A DNA stretch of 41,926 nucleotides, from NCBI GenBank assembly GCA_043818215.1, contig JBDRGC010000024.1, positions 1 to 41,926 of the forward strand. The letters run 5' to 3'. Source of the DNA: JBDRGC01 sp043818215 (lineage in GTDB: Bacteria; Chloroflexota; Anaerolineae; Anaerolineales; UBA11858). Below the pieces are notes generated by a model. That model saw only the letters and a program-made list of their open reading frames with translations. It searched no databases and was not told the origin of the DNA. Of this stretch, positions 22,214 through 29,683 are shown piece by piece. Every line of letters begins with the position of its first letter. Positions within the stretch are counted from its first letter, which is position 1. The translations under genes and the position numbers were made by a program.

Positions 22214-25125
22214 TGCCCACTGTCCCTCAAATCTTACATTTTCGTCAACGCCGGCGCGAGAAAACCCAAAACACACCTGCCAGCCGGGCAGGATTAGGCT
22301 GCGCAACCCTGTTCAGCTTGTGTACTGCAATCGCGTTCATCGGGTTGACTCTGTTCTACACAGCACTGACCCGCGACCTGCCCTCTCTGGAAACCATCCC
22401 GCTGCTCCTGGAGCCGCCCAACGGCTTGTTGCTGCACCCCACTCGTTTCTACGACCGCAGCGGGGAACACGTGATTCTCAGCCTGCAGAATCCTGCCGTT
22501 ACAGAGCGGCGCTATATCCCCATAGATGACAATCTGGAGAACACCGCAGCCGGTCAGCATCTGTCCCCTGAGCTGGTGACAGCCACAATCGCAACCTCTG
22601 ATCCCACATTCTGGAGCAATCCAGGCTTCTCGATGCAGGGCCTTCGCCAGATGGCACACAACACCCTGGCCCAACGCCTGGTCTCAGATTTGCTCCTCGG
22701 GGATGAAATACCCGATCTGCGGCGGGCATTGCGGGAAAGACTTTTGGCCGCCCAAATCACCAGTCACTACGGGCGCGCAAAGGTGATGGAATGGTATCTG
22801 AACAGCACCTACTACGGCAATATGGCCTACGGGGCTGACGCGGCTGCCCAGGTCTATTTTGGAAAATCGGCTGCGGAACTGAATCTGGCCGAGGCGGCGG
22901 TGCTGGCTGCTGTGGCGGAGTCGCCGGCCTCGAATCCACTGGATGCGCCCCAAACTGCGCTCAAACGCCAGCATATTGTCATCGATGCTTTGCTGGGGCA
23001 GGGGCTGATCACGGTTGATGAGGCCATCGAGGCCAGAGAAACAGAAGTGGTGTTCCGGGAGGCCGCCCCCCCCGCATTGAATCCGGCGCCTGCATTTACT
23101 AATCTGGTTTGGGAACAACTCACGCCCCATATCAGCCTGGAACGATTAGAACGCGGGGGCTTCGAGATCATCACCACACTGGATTACGATTTGCAGTTCC
23201 AGGCCTCATGCGCAGCGGAGGCTCATCTAGCCCGACTAAAGGGGGAGCCATCGCCGGACACCTTTGATGGTACACCTTGCGAAGCCGCTTTACTGCTCCC
23301 CACCCTGGCCTTCGATGCAGACATATCTTTCGATGGGCTGGCGACCAACGTGGTGGTGCTTGACCCCTCCACGGGGCAGATACTCGCCCTGGTGGGCGAC
23401 CCCGCCCCAGGGCTGGATCCTGCCCACCTGCCTGGTCATCCCCCCGGATCGCTGTTGACCCCTTTCGCTTACCTGACCGCTTTCACGCGCGGCTTCGGCC
23501 CCGCCAGCCTGGTGTGGGATATTCCAACAAGGCTGCTGGATGCCACAACAACGGCTGCCAACCCCCACGGGCAATTTCAGGGCCCGGTGCGCTTGCGGGA
23601 TGCGTTGGCAAACGATTACCTGATTCCTGCCATCCAGACAATCAATCAAATCGGGGCTGAAAACGTGTGGCGGACAGCCCAGCAACTCGGCCTGACCTCG
23701 CTGGAAGCTCCCGCCGGTTCCTCGCCTGATGGGTGCCCGGGCTGCCAATTATTGGGAGGCGGAGAGATCACATTATTAGAAGCGGCGCAGGCCTTCGGCG
23801 TGTTCGCCAACCAGGGGATGCTGGCGGGGCGTCCCACGGAAACATCCGCAGATGGCGGGCTGCAATCGCTGCACCCCATTGCAGTGCTCGGCGTCAGCGA
23901 TCTCGACGGGCAGGTGTGGGTGGCAGAGCAGGCCGCCCAAACCCGCCCCGTGATCAGCACACAGCTTGCTTATTTGATAACCCACGTTCTCAGCGATGAA
24001 GCCGCCCGCTGGCCGAGTTTGGGGCATCCCAACCCATTGGAAATTGGCCGCCCGGCTGGGGCCAAGATGGGGCAAACTTCCGATGGCGGCGATATTTGGA
24101 CTGTCGGCTACACCCCGCAATTGGTGGTTGGCGTGTGGATGGGAAGCCCCGACTCCCCAGATGGTGGTGCGCTGCCCCCGAAGGCTGCCGCTGCCCTGTG
24201 GCACGCCATCCTGCAATACGCAGCCCGTGACCTGCCATCTGCGGTCTGGGACCTGCCGCCCGGAATAACCACCCTGGAGGTGTGCGACCCATCAGGCATG
24301 TTGCCCACCGAATACTGTCCCGCTACTGTTAGCGAGGTCTTCTTGACTGGGCTTGAACCTACCCAACCTGACACGCTCTATCAAGCCTATCAAATCAATC
24401 GAGAAACCGGGCGGTTGGCAACCGTGTTCACTCCCCCTGGGTTGATCGACGAGCACGTGTATCTAAACGTCCCCCCCGAGGCCAGCGAGTGGGCCGCAGG
24501 GGCAGGATTTTCCACTCCCCCCGAGACTTACGATGTGATCTACACTCCGCCCATTTTGCCCGATGCGCACATCATGTTTCCGCAGATGTTCGCACACTTG
24601 AACGGAGAAGTCAACATTCGGGGCCGCGCCGGTGGTGAGAGCTTCGAATCCTACCGCTTGCAGGTGGGGCAGGGTCTCAATCCCACCGGCTGGATCGTGA
24701 TCGGCGAGGACATCAACTCTCCCATCGACAACGGGATTTTGGGAACCTGGGATACGACATTGCTAAACGGGTTGTATGCCATCCAATTGGTGGTTGTGCG
24801 AGATGATCAACGCGCAGACACAGCCACTATTCAAGTCACTGTGGACAACCAGCCGCCAGACTTGTCTATTCCATACCCTGTGGATGGGCAAAACTTCGCC
24901 TACGGCATCGACAACTCCATCACCTTCCAGGCTCAGGTCAGCGACAACCTGGGGCTGGCAGCCGTAGAATTCTACCTCGGCGACCGGTTGATCACCGCCC
25001 AAACCCAGCCACCTTTTGCTGTCCCCTGGCGAACCAGTCCGGGAGAATATACCCTGCGAGTGAAAGCCATCGACCTGGCAGGCAACGAAAGCGAAACGAG
25101 TGTATCCTTTGTGGTGGAACGATGA
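22213..25125 (+). CDS. class A penicillin-binding protein homologue with degenerate active sites
   Basis: 970-residue protein with one N-terminal membrane anchor (~residues 28-50) and the overall order GT51 transglycosylase, transpeptidase, two C-terminal Ig-like modules. The fold landmarks are clear: VMEWYLNSTYYGNMAYGADAAAQVYFGKSAAELNLAEAA, and WTVGYTPQLVVGVWMG. The catalytic motifs are not conserved. The GT51 Glu-Asp motif reads TIATSDPTFW (Ser for Glu). The STITQQ motif reads NTLAQR. The transpeptidase SxxK reads SLLT, SxN reads DYL, and KTG reads KMG. It is probably a non-enzymatic envelope or scaffold protein. A TTG at 22198 is an alternative start; the ATG fits the promoter. Confidence 0.85.
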   Translation: MPTVPQILHFRQRRREKTQNTPASRAGLGCATLFSLCTAIAFIGLTLFYTALTRDLPSLETIPLLLEPPNGLLLHPTRFYDRSGEHVILSLQNPAVTERRYIPIDDNLENTAAGQHLSPELVTATIATSDPTFWSNPGFSMQGLRQMAHNTLAQRLVSDLLLGDEIPDLRRALRERLLAAQITSHYGRAKVMEWYLNSTYYGNMAYGADAAAQVYFGKSAAELNLAEAAVLAAVAESPASNPLDAPQTALKRQHIVIDALLGQGLITVDEAIEARETEVVFREAAPPALNPAPAFTNLVWEQLTPHISLERLERGGFEIITTLDYDLQFQASCAAEAHLARLKGEPSPDTFDGTPCEAALLLPTLAFDADISFDGLATNVVVLDPSTGQILALVGDPAPGLDPAHLPGHPPGSLLTPFAYLTAFTRGFGPASLVWDIPTRLLDATTTAANPHGQFQGPVRLRDALANDYLIPAIQTINQIGAENVWRTAQQLGLTSLEAPAGSSPDGCPGCQLLGGGEITLLEAAQAFGVFANQGMLAGRPTETSADGGLQSLHPIAVLGVSDLDGQVWVAEQAAQTRPVISTQLAYLITHVLSDEAARWPSLGHPNPLEIGRPAGAKMGQTSDGGDIWTVGYTPQLVVGVWMGSPDSPDGGALPPKAAAALWHAILQYAARDLPSAVWDLPPGITTLEVCDPSGMLPTEYCPATVSEVFLTGLEPTQPDTLYQAYQINRETGRLATVFTPPGLIDEHVYLNVPPEASEWAAGAGFSTPPETYDVIYTPPILPDAHIMFPQMFAHLNGEVNIRGRAGGESFESYRLQVGQGLNPTGWIVIGEDINSPIDNGILGTWDTTLLNGLYAIQLVVVRDDQRADTATIQVTVDNQPPDLSIPYPVDGQNFAYGIDNSITFQAQVSDNLGLAAVEFYLGDRLITAQTQPPFAVPWRTSPGEYTLRVKAIDLAGNESETSVSFVVER

Positions 25126-25201
25126 GGGGTGGAGGGGGGATTCCCTCAATACGAACATCGTCCCCGTAGGGGGTGTCATCCCCTTCTGGGGACCAGCAAC
25201 T

Positions 25202-25254
25202 AAAACAAAAGAACCACCTCAGGGGTGGTTCTCGGTAACGCTGTGAGCGCGGGG
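25202..25254. repeat. tRNA-Lys 3'-end/terminator copy, distal (attL-like)
   Basis: Fifty-three bases identical to 27001-27053: the last 11 bases of tRNA-Lys, the spacer and the tRNA terminator hairpin. It lies directly after the SecB-like gene stop. Similarity continues more loosely leftwards to ~25150 (CCCCGTAGGGGGT segment). Confidence 0.88.
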
Positions 25255-25782
25255 TTATTCTGATTCTTCTTGGGTGTCAATAATGGCCACGTGAATAAAA
25301 TCATTCTCAATAAGCTGTTCAGTGACAACTTGGGGATTAATAATGGGCAACACAAGATTTTCTTCACCAGTTCGCCGTAGCTGGTCGTTAGCATATTCAC
25401 GGGCATACGGCCAGAGAATTGAAAGAGTGTACATCTTGGCAAAATCTACCAACCCTTCAGGGTGAATTTCCTGGCTAGAATGAAAAGTTGCCATATACAC
25501 AAACCGTAGTTGGTAGCCATGCAGTTCTTCAGGTTCCCCAACAATATAATAATTGGCTTGAACTTCGAGATAACTGTGTGCCTGGTTATCTTGAACAACT
25601 GCATTAATACGAAAGGCAAAACGCGACTCTAATTTAGTATCACCCTCGTCTATGACTAGTGGGCGCAGAGATGATGTTATGAGTCTGACATCTTCACACT
25701 GAACCATGTATTGCGCTTCTGGTTCAGAAACATCCACAGTATTGGCTTCCTTGGATAAATCTTGAATAGTGTTATCAGACAT
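25255..25782 (-). CDS. SecB-like chaperone of a toxin-antitoxin-chaperone cassette
   Basis: 175-residue protein with SecB-like features: the strand FRINAVVQDNQAHSYLEVQANYYIVG, and the helix LSILWPYAREYANDQLRRTGEENLVLPIINP, which matches the conserved SecB LFPYARE/LLLPPVNF region. In TAC systems (described for mycobacterial HigBA-Rv1957) a SecB-like protein protects the antitoxin. It overlaps the antitoxin stop by one base (TAATG), and the gene order higB-higA-secB is the canonical TAC order. It ends right at the distal tRNA-Lys repeat. Confidence 0.82.
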   Translation of the reverse strand: MSDNTIQDLSKEANTVDVSEPEAQYMVQCEDVRLITSSLRPLVIDEGDTKLESRFAFRINAVVQDNQAHSYLEVQANYYIVGEPEELHGYQLRFVYMATFHSSQEIHPEGLVDFAKMYTLSILWPYAREYANDQLRRTGEENLVLPIINPQVVTEQLIENDFIHVAIIDTQEESE

Positions 25783-26258
25783 TATGCAAATACTTTTTCT
25801 TTTCGTTTCATCAATGATGATGAAAATTGGTGGGTAGCTATATTTTCAGATTCGAACCAAGTTCCTGGCGCATCTGACTTGGCTACTTCTTTGCCAAAAA
25901 AGACAACGCCCTCGTGCAGATCTTTTTTCTTTTTTTCTTCTTCGGCATAATCTTTTTCAATCGCTTCGTATGGTTTAATGTCTTCCAATGGCACCAAGCG
26001 TACTTCAGCAGCAGCATCGAGAGCTTCAGCGAATTTTACAATTGTCTCCAATGAGGGTTTTACTGAACCATTCTCCAGGCGCGAAACTACAGTCTGTGTA
26101 GTATTTGCTTTCTTTGATAAATCTTTCTGGGTTAGACCACGTTGCTTGCGTAACATGAGGAGTTGGTCTGATAGGCGCGAGAAAGCAGCTTGGCGGTAGT
26201 ACTCGCGTTTAAATTCTTCTTGTTCAAATAGTTGTTCGAGTTGTTTATTGAAGTCCAT
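25782..26258 (-). CDS. higA: HigA-type XRE antitoxin with C-terminal extension
   Basis: 158 residues. An N-terminal leader helix is followed by an HTH_3 domain at ~30-85 (LRKQRGLTQKDLSKKANTTQTVVSRLENGSVKPSLETIVKFAEAL). A C-terminal extension (~90-158) is charged and then aromatic/hydrophobic (EEEKKKKDLHEGVVFFGKEV). In TAC systems such a tail is the chaperone-addiction segment recognised by the SecB-like partner; that role here is inference from context. Ten bases separate it from the broken toxin gene, and it overlaps the chaperone start by one base. Confidence 0.85.
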   Translation of the reverse strand: MDFNKQLEQLFEQEEFKREYYRQAAFSRLSDQLLMLRKQRGLTQKDLSKKANTTQTVVSRLENGSVKPSLETIVKFAEALDAAAEVRLVPLEDIKPYEAIEKDYAEEEKKKKDLHEGVVFFGKEVAKSDAPGTWFESENIATHQFSSSLMKRKEKVFA

Positions 26259-26268
26259 GATATTTCCA

Positions 26269-26639
26269 TTAGATTGATGTAGGTGGCGGAAGTTTCAGTT
26301 CGAAGCAATTGTGGTTCTTTAGGTACTCTTGATATCGCTTTTCTGCAAGTTTTATTTCTGTGGGTGGCGTTTTTTGCGAACTTTTCAGGAAAGCAGACAA
26401 CAAAATAAAACGTCTGTCATCTTGCGCATACAAAATACGATGGCGATTCTTCCTCAATTCATAGATAGGCGCTTTGCCATATTTGTATCTAATATATCCT
26501 ACCCTGCTAGGGCTAGACTTTGAATAACATTGATGATTACAGCCCAGTCTTTGAAGTTCTTTCCATCAAATAAATATGCTTGAACTGGTATCTGATCGTT
26601 GCTATCGACAAACAAGCAAATAGTGTACCTGTAACGCAT
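26269..26639 (-). pseudogene. higB: HigB-type toxin, frameshifted
   Basis: From an ATG at 26639 (GGAG 7 bases upstream) the frame encodes MRYRYTICLFVDSNDQIPVQ and continues to VIQSLALAG, then stops. One base earlier or two later, another frame picks up VGYIRYKYGKAPIYELRKNRHRILYAQDD and continues to FLKSSQKTPPTEIKLAEKRYQEYL, the conserved HigB C-terminus. The whole toxin is present but split by a frameshift near 26507-26512. Antitoxin and chaperone genes downstream remain intact. A sequencing indel is the main alternative. Confidence 0.8.
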
Positions 26640-26658
26640 CCATGCTCCAGATGGGGAA

Positions 26659-26678
26659 ATATATCATAAATGATATAT
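26659..26678. promoter_or_regulatory. perfect 20-bp palindrome upstream of higB
   Basis: ATATATCAT-AA-ATGATATAT, ending 20 bases before the higB start. The position and perfect symmetry suit an operator for the HigA HTH dimer. The rest of 26680-26825 is AT-rich with no gene. Confidence 0.65.
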
Positions 26679-26825
26679 CTTTACAAGACTAAAATTAAAT
26701 CCCACCAAAATGTTCCCGAAATTATTTGAATTATTATACCAACAAATTTATTTTTCAAATCCCAATATATAGAATCTCCATCCCGCTGATCCACCTCCCA
26801 GCTGACCAGGCGCGGCAGAGCAAGA

Positions 26826-26870
26826 TAAGAACCACCTCTGAGGTGGTTCTCGGCGATGCTGTGAGCGCGG
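26826..26870. repeat. partial third tRNA-Lys 3'-end/terminator copy
   Basis: A hairpin GAACCACC/GGTGGTTC followed by CTCGGCGATGCTGTGAGCGCGG is a diverged version of the tRNA-proximal repeat. It lies between the TAC promoter and the intact tRNA. The region 26871-27000 holds short GC palindromes (CCCGATG/CATCGGG, GTCCCCGTAGGGGG) and no gene. Confidence 0.75.
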
Positions 26871-27000
26871 CAGTTAAGGGCGCTTGCGTTTTCCTCGCGC
26901 AAACGCATAATCCCGATGTAAGAGCATCGGGACGAACATCGTCCCCGTAGGGGGTATCATCCCCGTAGGCAGCATCATCCCCTTCTGAGGACCTGCAATC

Positions 27001-27031
27001 AAAACAAAAGAACCACCTCAGGGGTGGTTCT
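27001..27031 (-). terminator. tRNA-Lys terminator
   Basis: Minus-strand hairpin GAACCACC/GGTGGTTC with a 5-base loop, followed on that strand by TTTTGTTTT. It begins about 13 bases after the tRNA. Confidence 0.88.
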
Positions 27032-27053
27032 CGGTAACGCTGTGAGCGCGGGG
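27001..27053. repeat. tRNA-Lys 3'-end/terminator copy, tRNA-proximal (attR-like)
   Basis: The native copy overlapping the tRNA 3' end (27043-27053). It is identical to 25202-25254 over 53 bases. The two copies bracket the TAC cassette. Confidence 0.88.
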
Positions 27054-27114
27054 GGACTCGAACCCTCAACCAATGGCTTAAAAGGCCACTGCTCTGCCAT
27101 TGAGCTACGCGCCC
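27043..27114 (-). tRNA. tRNA-Lys (TTT anticodon)
   Basis: 72 nt. The acceptor GGGCGCG pairs with CGCGCTC (one G-T pair). The D arm is GCTC-AATGGCA-GAGC. The anticodon stem is GTGGC/GCCAT with loop CTTTTAA (anticodon TTT). The T arm is GAGGG-TTCGAGT-CCCCC, and the discriminator is A. No CCA is encoded. A standard terminator follows. Confidence 0.95.
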
Positions 27115-27224
27115 GTGCGGAGCGCATTTTATCACGCCCCATTCCCCCAGTCAACGCGTAACCTTGACTTTTCCTCACTGGCTGAGTACTATCTGCGCAG
27201 ATAACCAAACTACCCTAGGAGATT

Positions 27225-27551
27225 ATGATGAGCGCTATTCAACACGTGAGCGAAGATACTTTTCGGGCCGAAGTGCTGGAATCCCCCCAACCCGTTCTCG
27301 TCGATTTCACCGCTGCGTGGTGCGGCCCCTGTAAGAGACTGGAGCCGGTCGTCAAGGATTTGGCCAAGGAATGGAATGGCAAAGTCAAGGTTGTCAAACT
27401 GAATGTGGACCACAATCAAAATCTAGCCATGCAATACCAGGTGATGAGCGTCCCAACCCTGATGCTGTTCAACAATGGGGAAGTCAAAGAGCGTCTGACA
27501 GGCTACCAGCCCAAGAAACGAATTGTATCGAAATTGACTCCTCACATCTGA
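27225..27551 (+). CDS. thioredoxin
   Basis: 108-residue thiol-disulfide oxidoreductase. The active site is TAAWCGPCKRLEPVV (WCGPC, ~residues 32-36). The cis-proline loop is VMSVPTLMLF. An AGGAG site lies a few bases before the first of two adjacent ATGs. It is monocistronic, ending before a hairpin. Cytosolic, with no signal peptide. Which protein family member it serves cannot be told. Confidence 0.95.
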   Translation: MMSAIQHVSEDTFRAEVLESPQPVLVDFTAAWCGPCKRLEPVVKDLAKEWNGKVKVVKLNVDHNQNLAMQYQVMSVPTLMLFNNGEVKERLTGYQPKKRIVSKLTPHI

Positions 27552-27596
27552 CATCCCGCTGTTTTTACAGCGACTGACAGAAACCTCGCACAATCA

Positions 27597-27620
27597 CGGA
27601 GCGGAACTAACCCCGCTCCG
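27597..27620 (+). terminator. possible weak terminator after thioredoxin
   Basis: CGGAGCGG, an 8-base loop, CCGCTCCG, then CTATTTAT. The U-tract is poor. MITE family A has inserted directly after CTATTTAT, duplicating it. Confidence 0.55.
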
Positions 27621-27628
27621 CTATTTAT

Positions 27629-27759
27629 GGCTCTTTGATGTTTTGTGTGGTTAAACTCTTTTTGTACACGGATTACACGGATTTTACGGATTTTTCTTTG
27701 GCTTTATCCGTATAATCCGTGTAATCCATGTACCGCGCCCCACAATATCTCAGAGAGCC
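27629..27759. mobile_element. MITE family A, copy 2 (131 bp)
   Basis: Same length and ends (GGCTCT...AGAGCC) as 2843-2973, with about two substitutions. It is flanked by perfect 8-bp duplications CTATTTAT (27621-27628 and 27760-27767). Its right end lies 11 bases upstream of the -35 box of the Fur-family gene. Confidence 0.92.
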
Positions 27760-27770
27760 CTATTTATCTC

Positions 27771-27821
27771 TTGACGATCCAGCCGAAATACGTATAATAT
27801 CTGTTATTGCGAGTGTTCGCA
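27771..27821 (+). promoter_or_regulatory. promoter and possible operator of the fur-cbi operon
   Basis: TTGACG (27771-27776), a 16-base spacer, then a consensus TATAAT (27793-27798). A short inverted repeat TGCGA-GTGT-TCGCA follows at 27808-27821, near the expected start of transcription and suited to an autoregulatory site. It is not a classical Fur box. No cobalamin riboswitch was found in the leader. Confidence 0.7.
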
Positions 27822-27903
27822 GTTGCAAGTTTTTGCACCACCGTGCGCACCACGCTTCACGCATCACTTACCCACTCTCTTATCAACAGGAAATCATCAC
27901 CCT

Positions 27904-28341
27904 ATGACCCACTGCCACACGATTATCGCCGATTTACGCCAGCAGGGATACCGCATCACCCCCCAACGGGAGATGATCATCGAGGTTATCGCTCACAGCG
28001 GCCGCCACATGACCGCGGAAGAGATATTCGATGAGTTGCAGGTACACACCCGGGCCACCAACATTGCCACGGTCTACCGCACGCTCGAACTGTTAGTAGA
28101 GGCAGGGTTTGCCAGCCACAATGATTTGGGAAGTGGAAAGGTGGCCTACTCCACGATGCGGCATGGCCCGCATATTCACCTGGTATGCCGGCACTGCGGG
28201 CAGGTCATCGACGCTGACTACCACCTGGTTGCACCGTTAGGTGAACAACTCAAAGAACACTATAGTTTCAATGCCGATTTGCAGCATATTTCCATATTCG
28301 GAGTGTGCGCAGATTGTCAAAAAGGAGAAAAAATCACATGA
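27904..28341 (+). CDS. Fur-family metalloregulator
   Basis: 145 residues from the ATG at 27904; an earlier in-frame ATG at 27823 would give an atypical N-terminus. Winged helix: DLRQQGYRITPQREMIIEVI, then HMTAEEIFDEL, then NIATVYRTLELLVEAGF. The regulatory-metal region is GPHIHLVCRHCGQVID. Structural zinc cysteines are CRHC and CADC. It is translationally coupled to cbiM (ATGA overlap), so it is probably a nickel/cobalt (Nur-like) or zinc (Zur-like) sensor controlling the adjoining ECF transporter. The metal is inferred from context only. Confidence 0.88.
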   Translation: MTHCHTIIADLRQQGYRITPQREMIIEVIAHSGRHMTAEEIFDELQVHTRATNIATVYRTLELLVEAGFASHNDLGSGKVAYSTMRHGPHIHLVCRHCGQVIDADYHLVAPLGEQLKEHYSFNADLQHISIFGVCADCQKGEKIT

Positions 28342-29306
28342 ACCGCATTTTTTTGAAACCCGTTGTTTTGCACATCCCCGATGGATTCTTGAGCCTGACA
28401 ATAGCGCTCATTTTCTGGGCGATTACAATTTGCTTTATTGGCTTAGCTATTCAGCGTACCCGCAAGCAATTCAATGAACGTCAGATACCCTTGATGGGAA
28501 TAATGGCTGCTTTCATTTTTGCTGCCCAGATGCTCAATTTCCCCGTTGCTGGCGGAACTTCAGGTCACTTTCTGGGTGGAGCTTTAGCTGCCATTGTGCT
28601 CGGGCCGTGGGCTGCCATGTTGGTCATGGCAACTGTAGTTGGTGTGCAGGCTTTGATATTTCAGGATGGCGGCCTGATCGTGATGGGTGCCAATATCTTC
28701 AATATGGGATTATTGACTGCAACTATCGGCTATGGACTGTATCAGAGTACCGCTGCCCGCGGCAAGACAACGCGCCTGGCAGTGGCAGGGGTTGCAGCCT
28801 GGCTCTCGGTTATTGCGGGAGCGCTGGCCACAGCCTTTCAGCTTTGGCTCAGTGGCACATCCGCATTGCGGATTGTCTTTCCGGCTATGCTGGGTGTACA
28901 CATGATCATTGGTGTTGGCGAGGCATTGATCACTGTGGCTGCTCTGGCCTTCATATCTCAAACACGCCCCGACCTGCTGGCAGAGGGAGATGCTTCGACC
29001 AGTACAACCGGCAAACGCGGCTGGGTTGTGGCAGGATTACTGATCTCATTACTCGTAGTGTTGATTTCGCCTTTGGCATCGGCATTCCCCGATGGTTTAG
29101 AGAGGGTGGCCGAGGATATGGGTTTTATCGAGGCAGGGCTGAGTGCCCCCTATGAAATTTTGCCAGATTACACCCTTCAATTCCTGGGAGAATCCAGTTT
29201 GTCGACCATTCTAGCCGGAGCCGTGGGAGTATTGATTGTCGCTGGACTGGTGGTGGGGCTGATGCGCTTGCTCCGCCGTAATGCTGACACTGCGTCTAAA
29301 GCTTAA
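28338..29306 (+). CDS. cbiM: Co/Ni ECF transporter substrate-binding fusion CbiM-CbiN-like
   Basis: 322-residue membrane protein. The core HIPDGFLSLTIALIFWAI and the GTSGHFLGGALAAIVLGPW segment (second metal-ligand His) are CbiM/NikM. A C-terminal PDGLERVAEDMGF module with a final helix is the CbiN/PDGLE part, so this is an M-N fusion. Family members begin MHIPDG, where the free N-terminal Met-His binds Co/Ni. Here the ATG with AAAGGAG 10 bases upstream gives 11 extra residues. A TTG at 28368 would give exactly M-HIPDGFLS but lacks a good ribosome site. It overlaps the Fur-family gene by 4 bases. Confidence 0.92.
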   Translation: MNRIFLKPVVLHIPDGFLSLTIALIFWAITICFIGLAIQRTRKQFNERQIPLMGIMAAFIFAAQMLNFPVAGGTSGHFLGGALAAIVLGPWAAMLVMATVVGVQALIFQDGGLIVMGANIFNMGLLTATIGYGLYQSTAARGKTTRLAVAGVAAWLSVIAGALATAFQLWLSGTSALRIVFPAMLGVHMIIGVGEALITVAALAFISQTRPDLLAEGDASTSTTGKRGWVVAGLLISLLVVLISPLASAFPDGLERVAEDMGFIEAGLSAPYEILPDYTLQFLGESSLSTILAGAVGVLIVAGLVVGLMRLLRRNADTASKA

Positions 29307-29344
29307 GCTCGATGCCATAACACCACCTCGCTGCAACCAAACCA

Positions 29345-29390
29345 ACAGGTGCGATGCACTTTCACAAGTGCGTCGCACCTGTAAATTTTT
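29345..29390 (+). terminator. hairpin downstream of cbiM
   Basis: ACAGGTGCG-GCACTT/AAGTGCG-CGCACCTGT stem followed by AAATTTTT. It could attenuate or end transcription between cbiM and cbiQ. Confidence 0.6.
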
Positions 29391-29438
29391 GTGCGCAGCG
29401 TGCTGATACAGTGCAGCGAAAATTTTGTTGGGCAGTCC

Positions 29439-29683
29439 TATAGATGTTAAGATAATGTTCTTGACTCCGCTTACCCAGGTGTCATACCGCAAGGGTATAC
29501 CCGTTGGTATTGCGAACCGACGCTTTTCGGTGAAGCAATCTCCTTCTCGGCAAGGATGAGATTGCTCACCTGCACTGCACCAAACGCAGTGCGGTGCAAG
29601 TGTCAGCGGTAAAGCTGCTTCGCACATCGTCCCCTTTGGGGAATGACAGGCTGAGTCAAAATCTTTTTCTGAGAGTCTATATA
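29439..29683. repeat. palindromic repeat family D, copy 2, abutting cbiQ
   Basis: Related to 7031-7215 but with outer arms exchanged: its right arm (GGCTGAGTCAAAATC) matches the left arm of copy 1 in reverse complement, and vice versa. Two extra nested hairpins are present, one of the CACCTGCAC/GTGCAAGTG type near 29569-29605. The element ends at the cbiQ start codon, so it supplies the entire cbiQ upstream region. It fills most of the cbiM-cbiQ gap. Confidence 0.8.

Noticed and set aside
21849..22529. Long open frames with SESASQRV repeats (also at 15189-15587, minus)
   Set aside because: They are translations of stop-free 8-bp satellites, with no start signal or homology; repeat DNA, not protein genes.
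27808..27821. Classical Fur box
   Set aside because: The inverted repeat TGCGA-N4-TCGCA is GC-rich and does not match the AT-rich Fur consensus, so only a generic operator is proposed.
27799..27903. Cobalamin riboswitch ahead of the cobalt-transport operon
   Set aside because: No B12-box sequence or fitting structure in the ~100-base leader; only a short inverted repeat is present.
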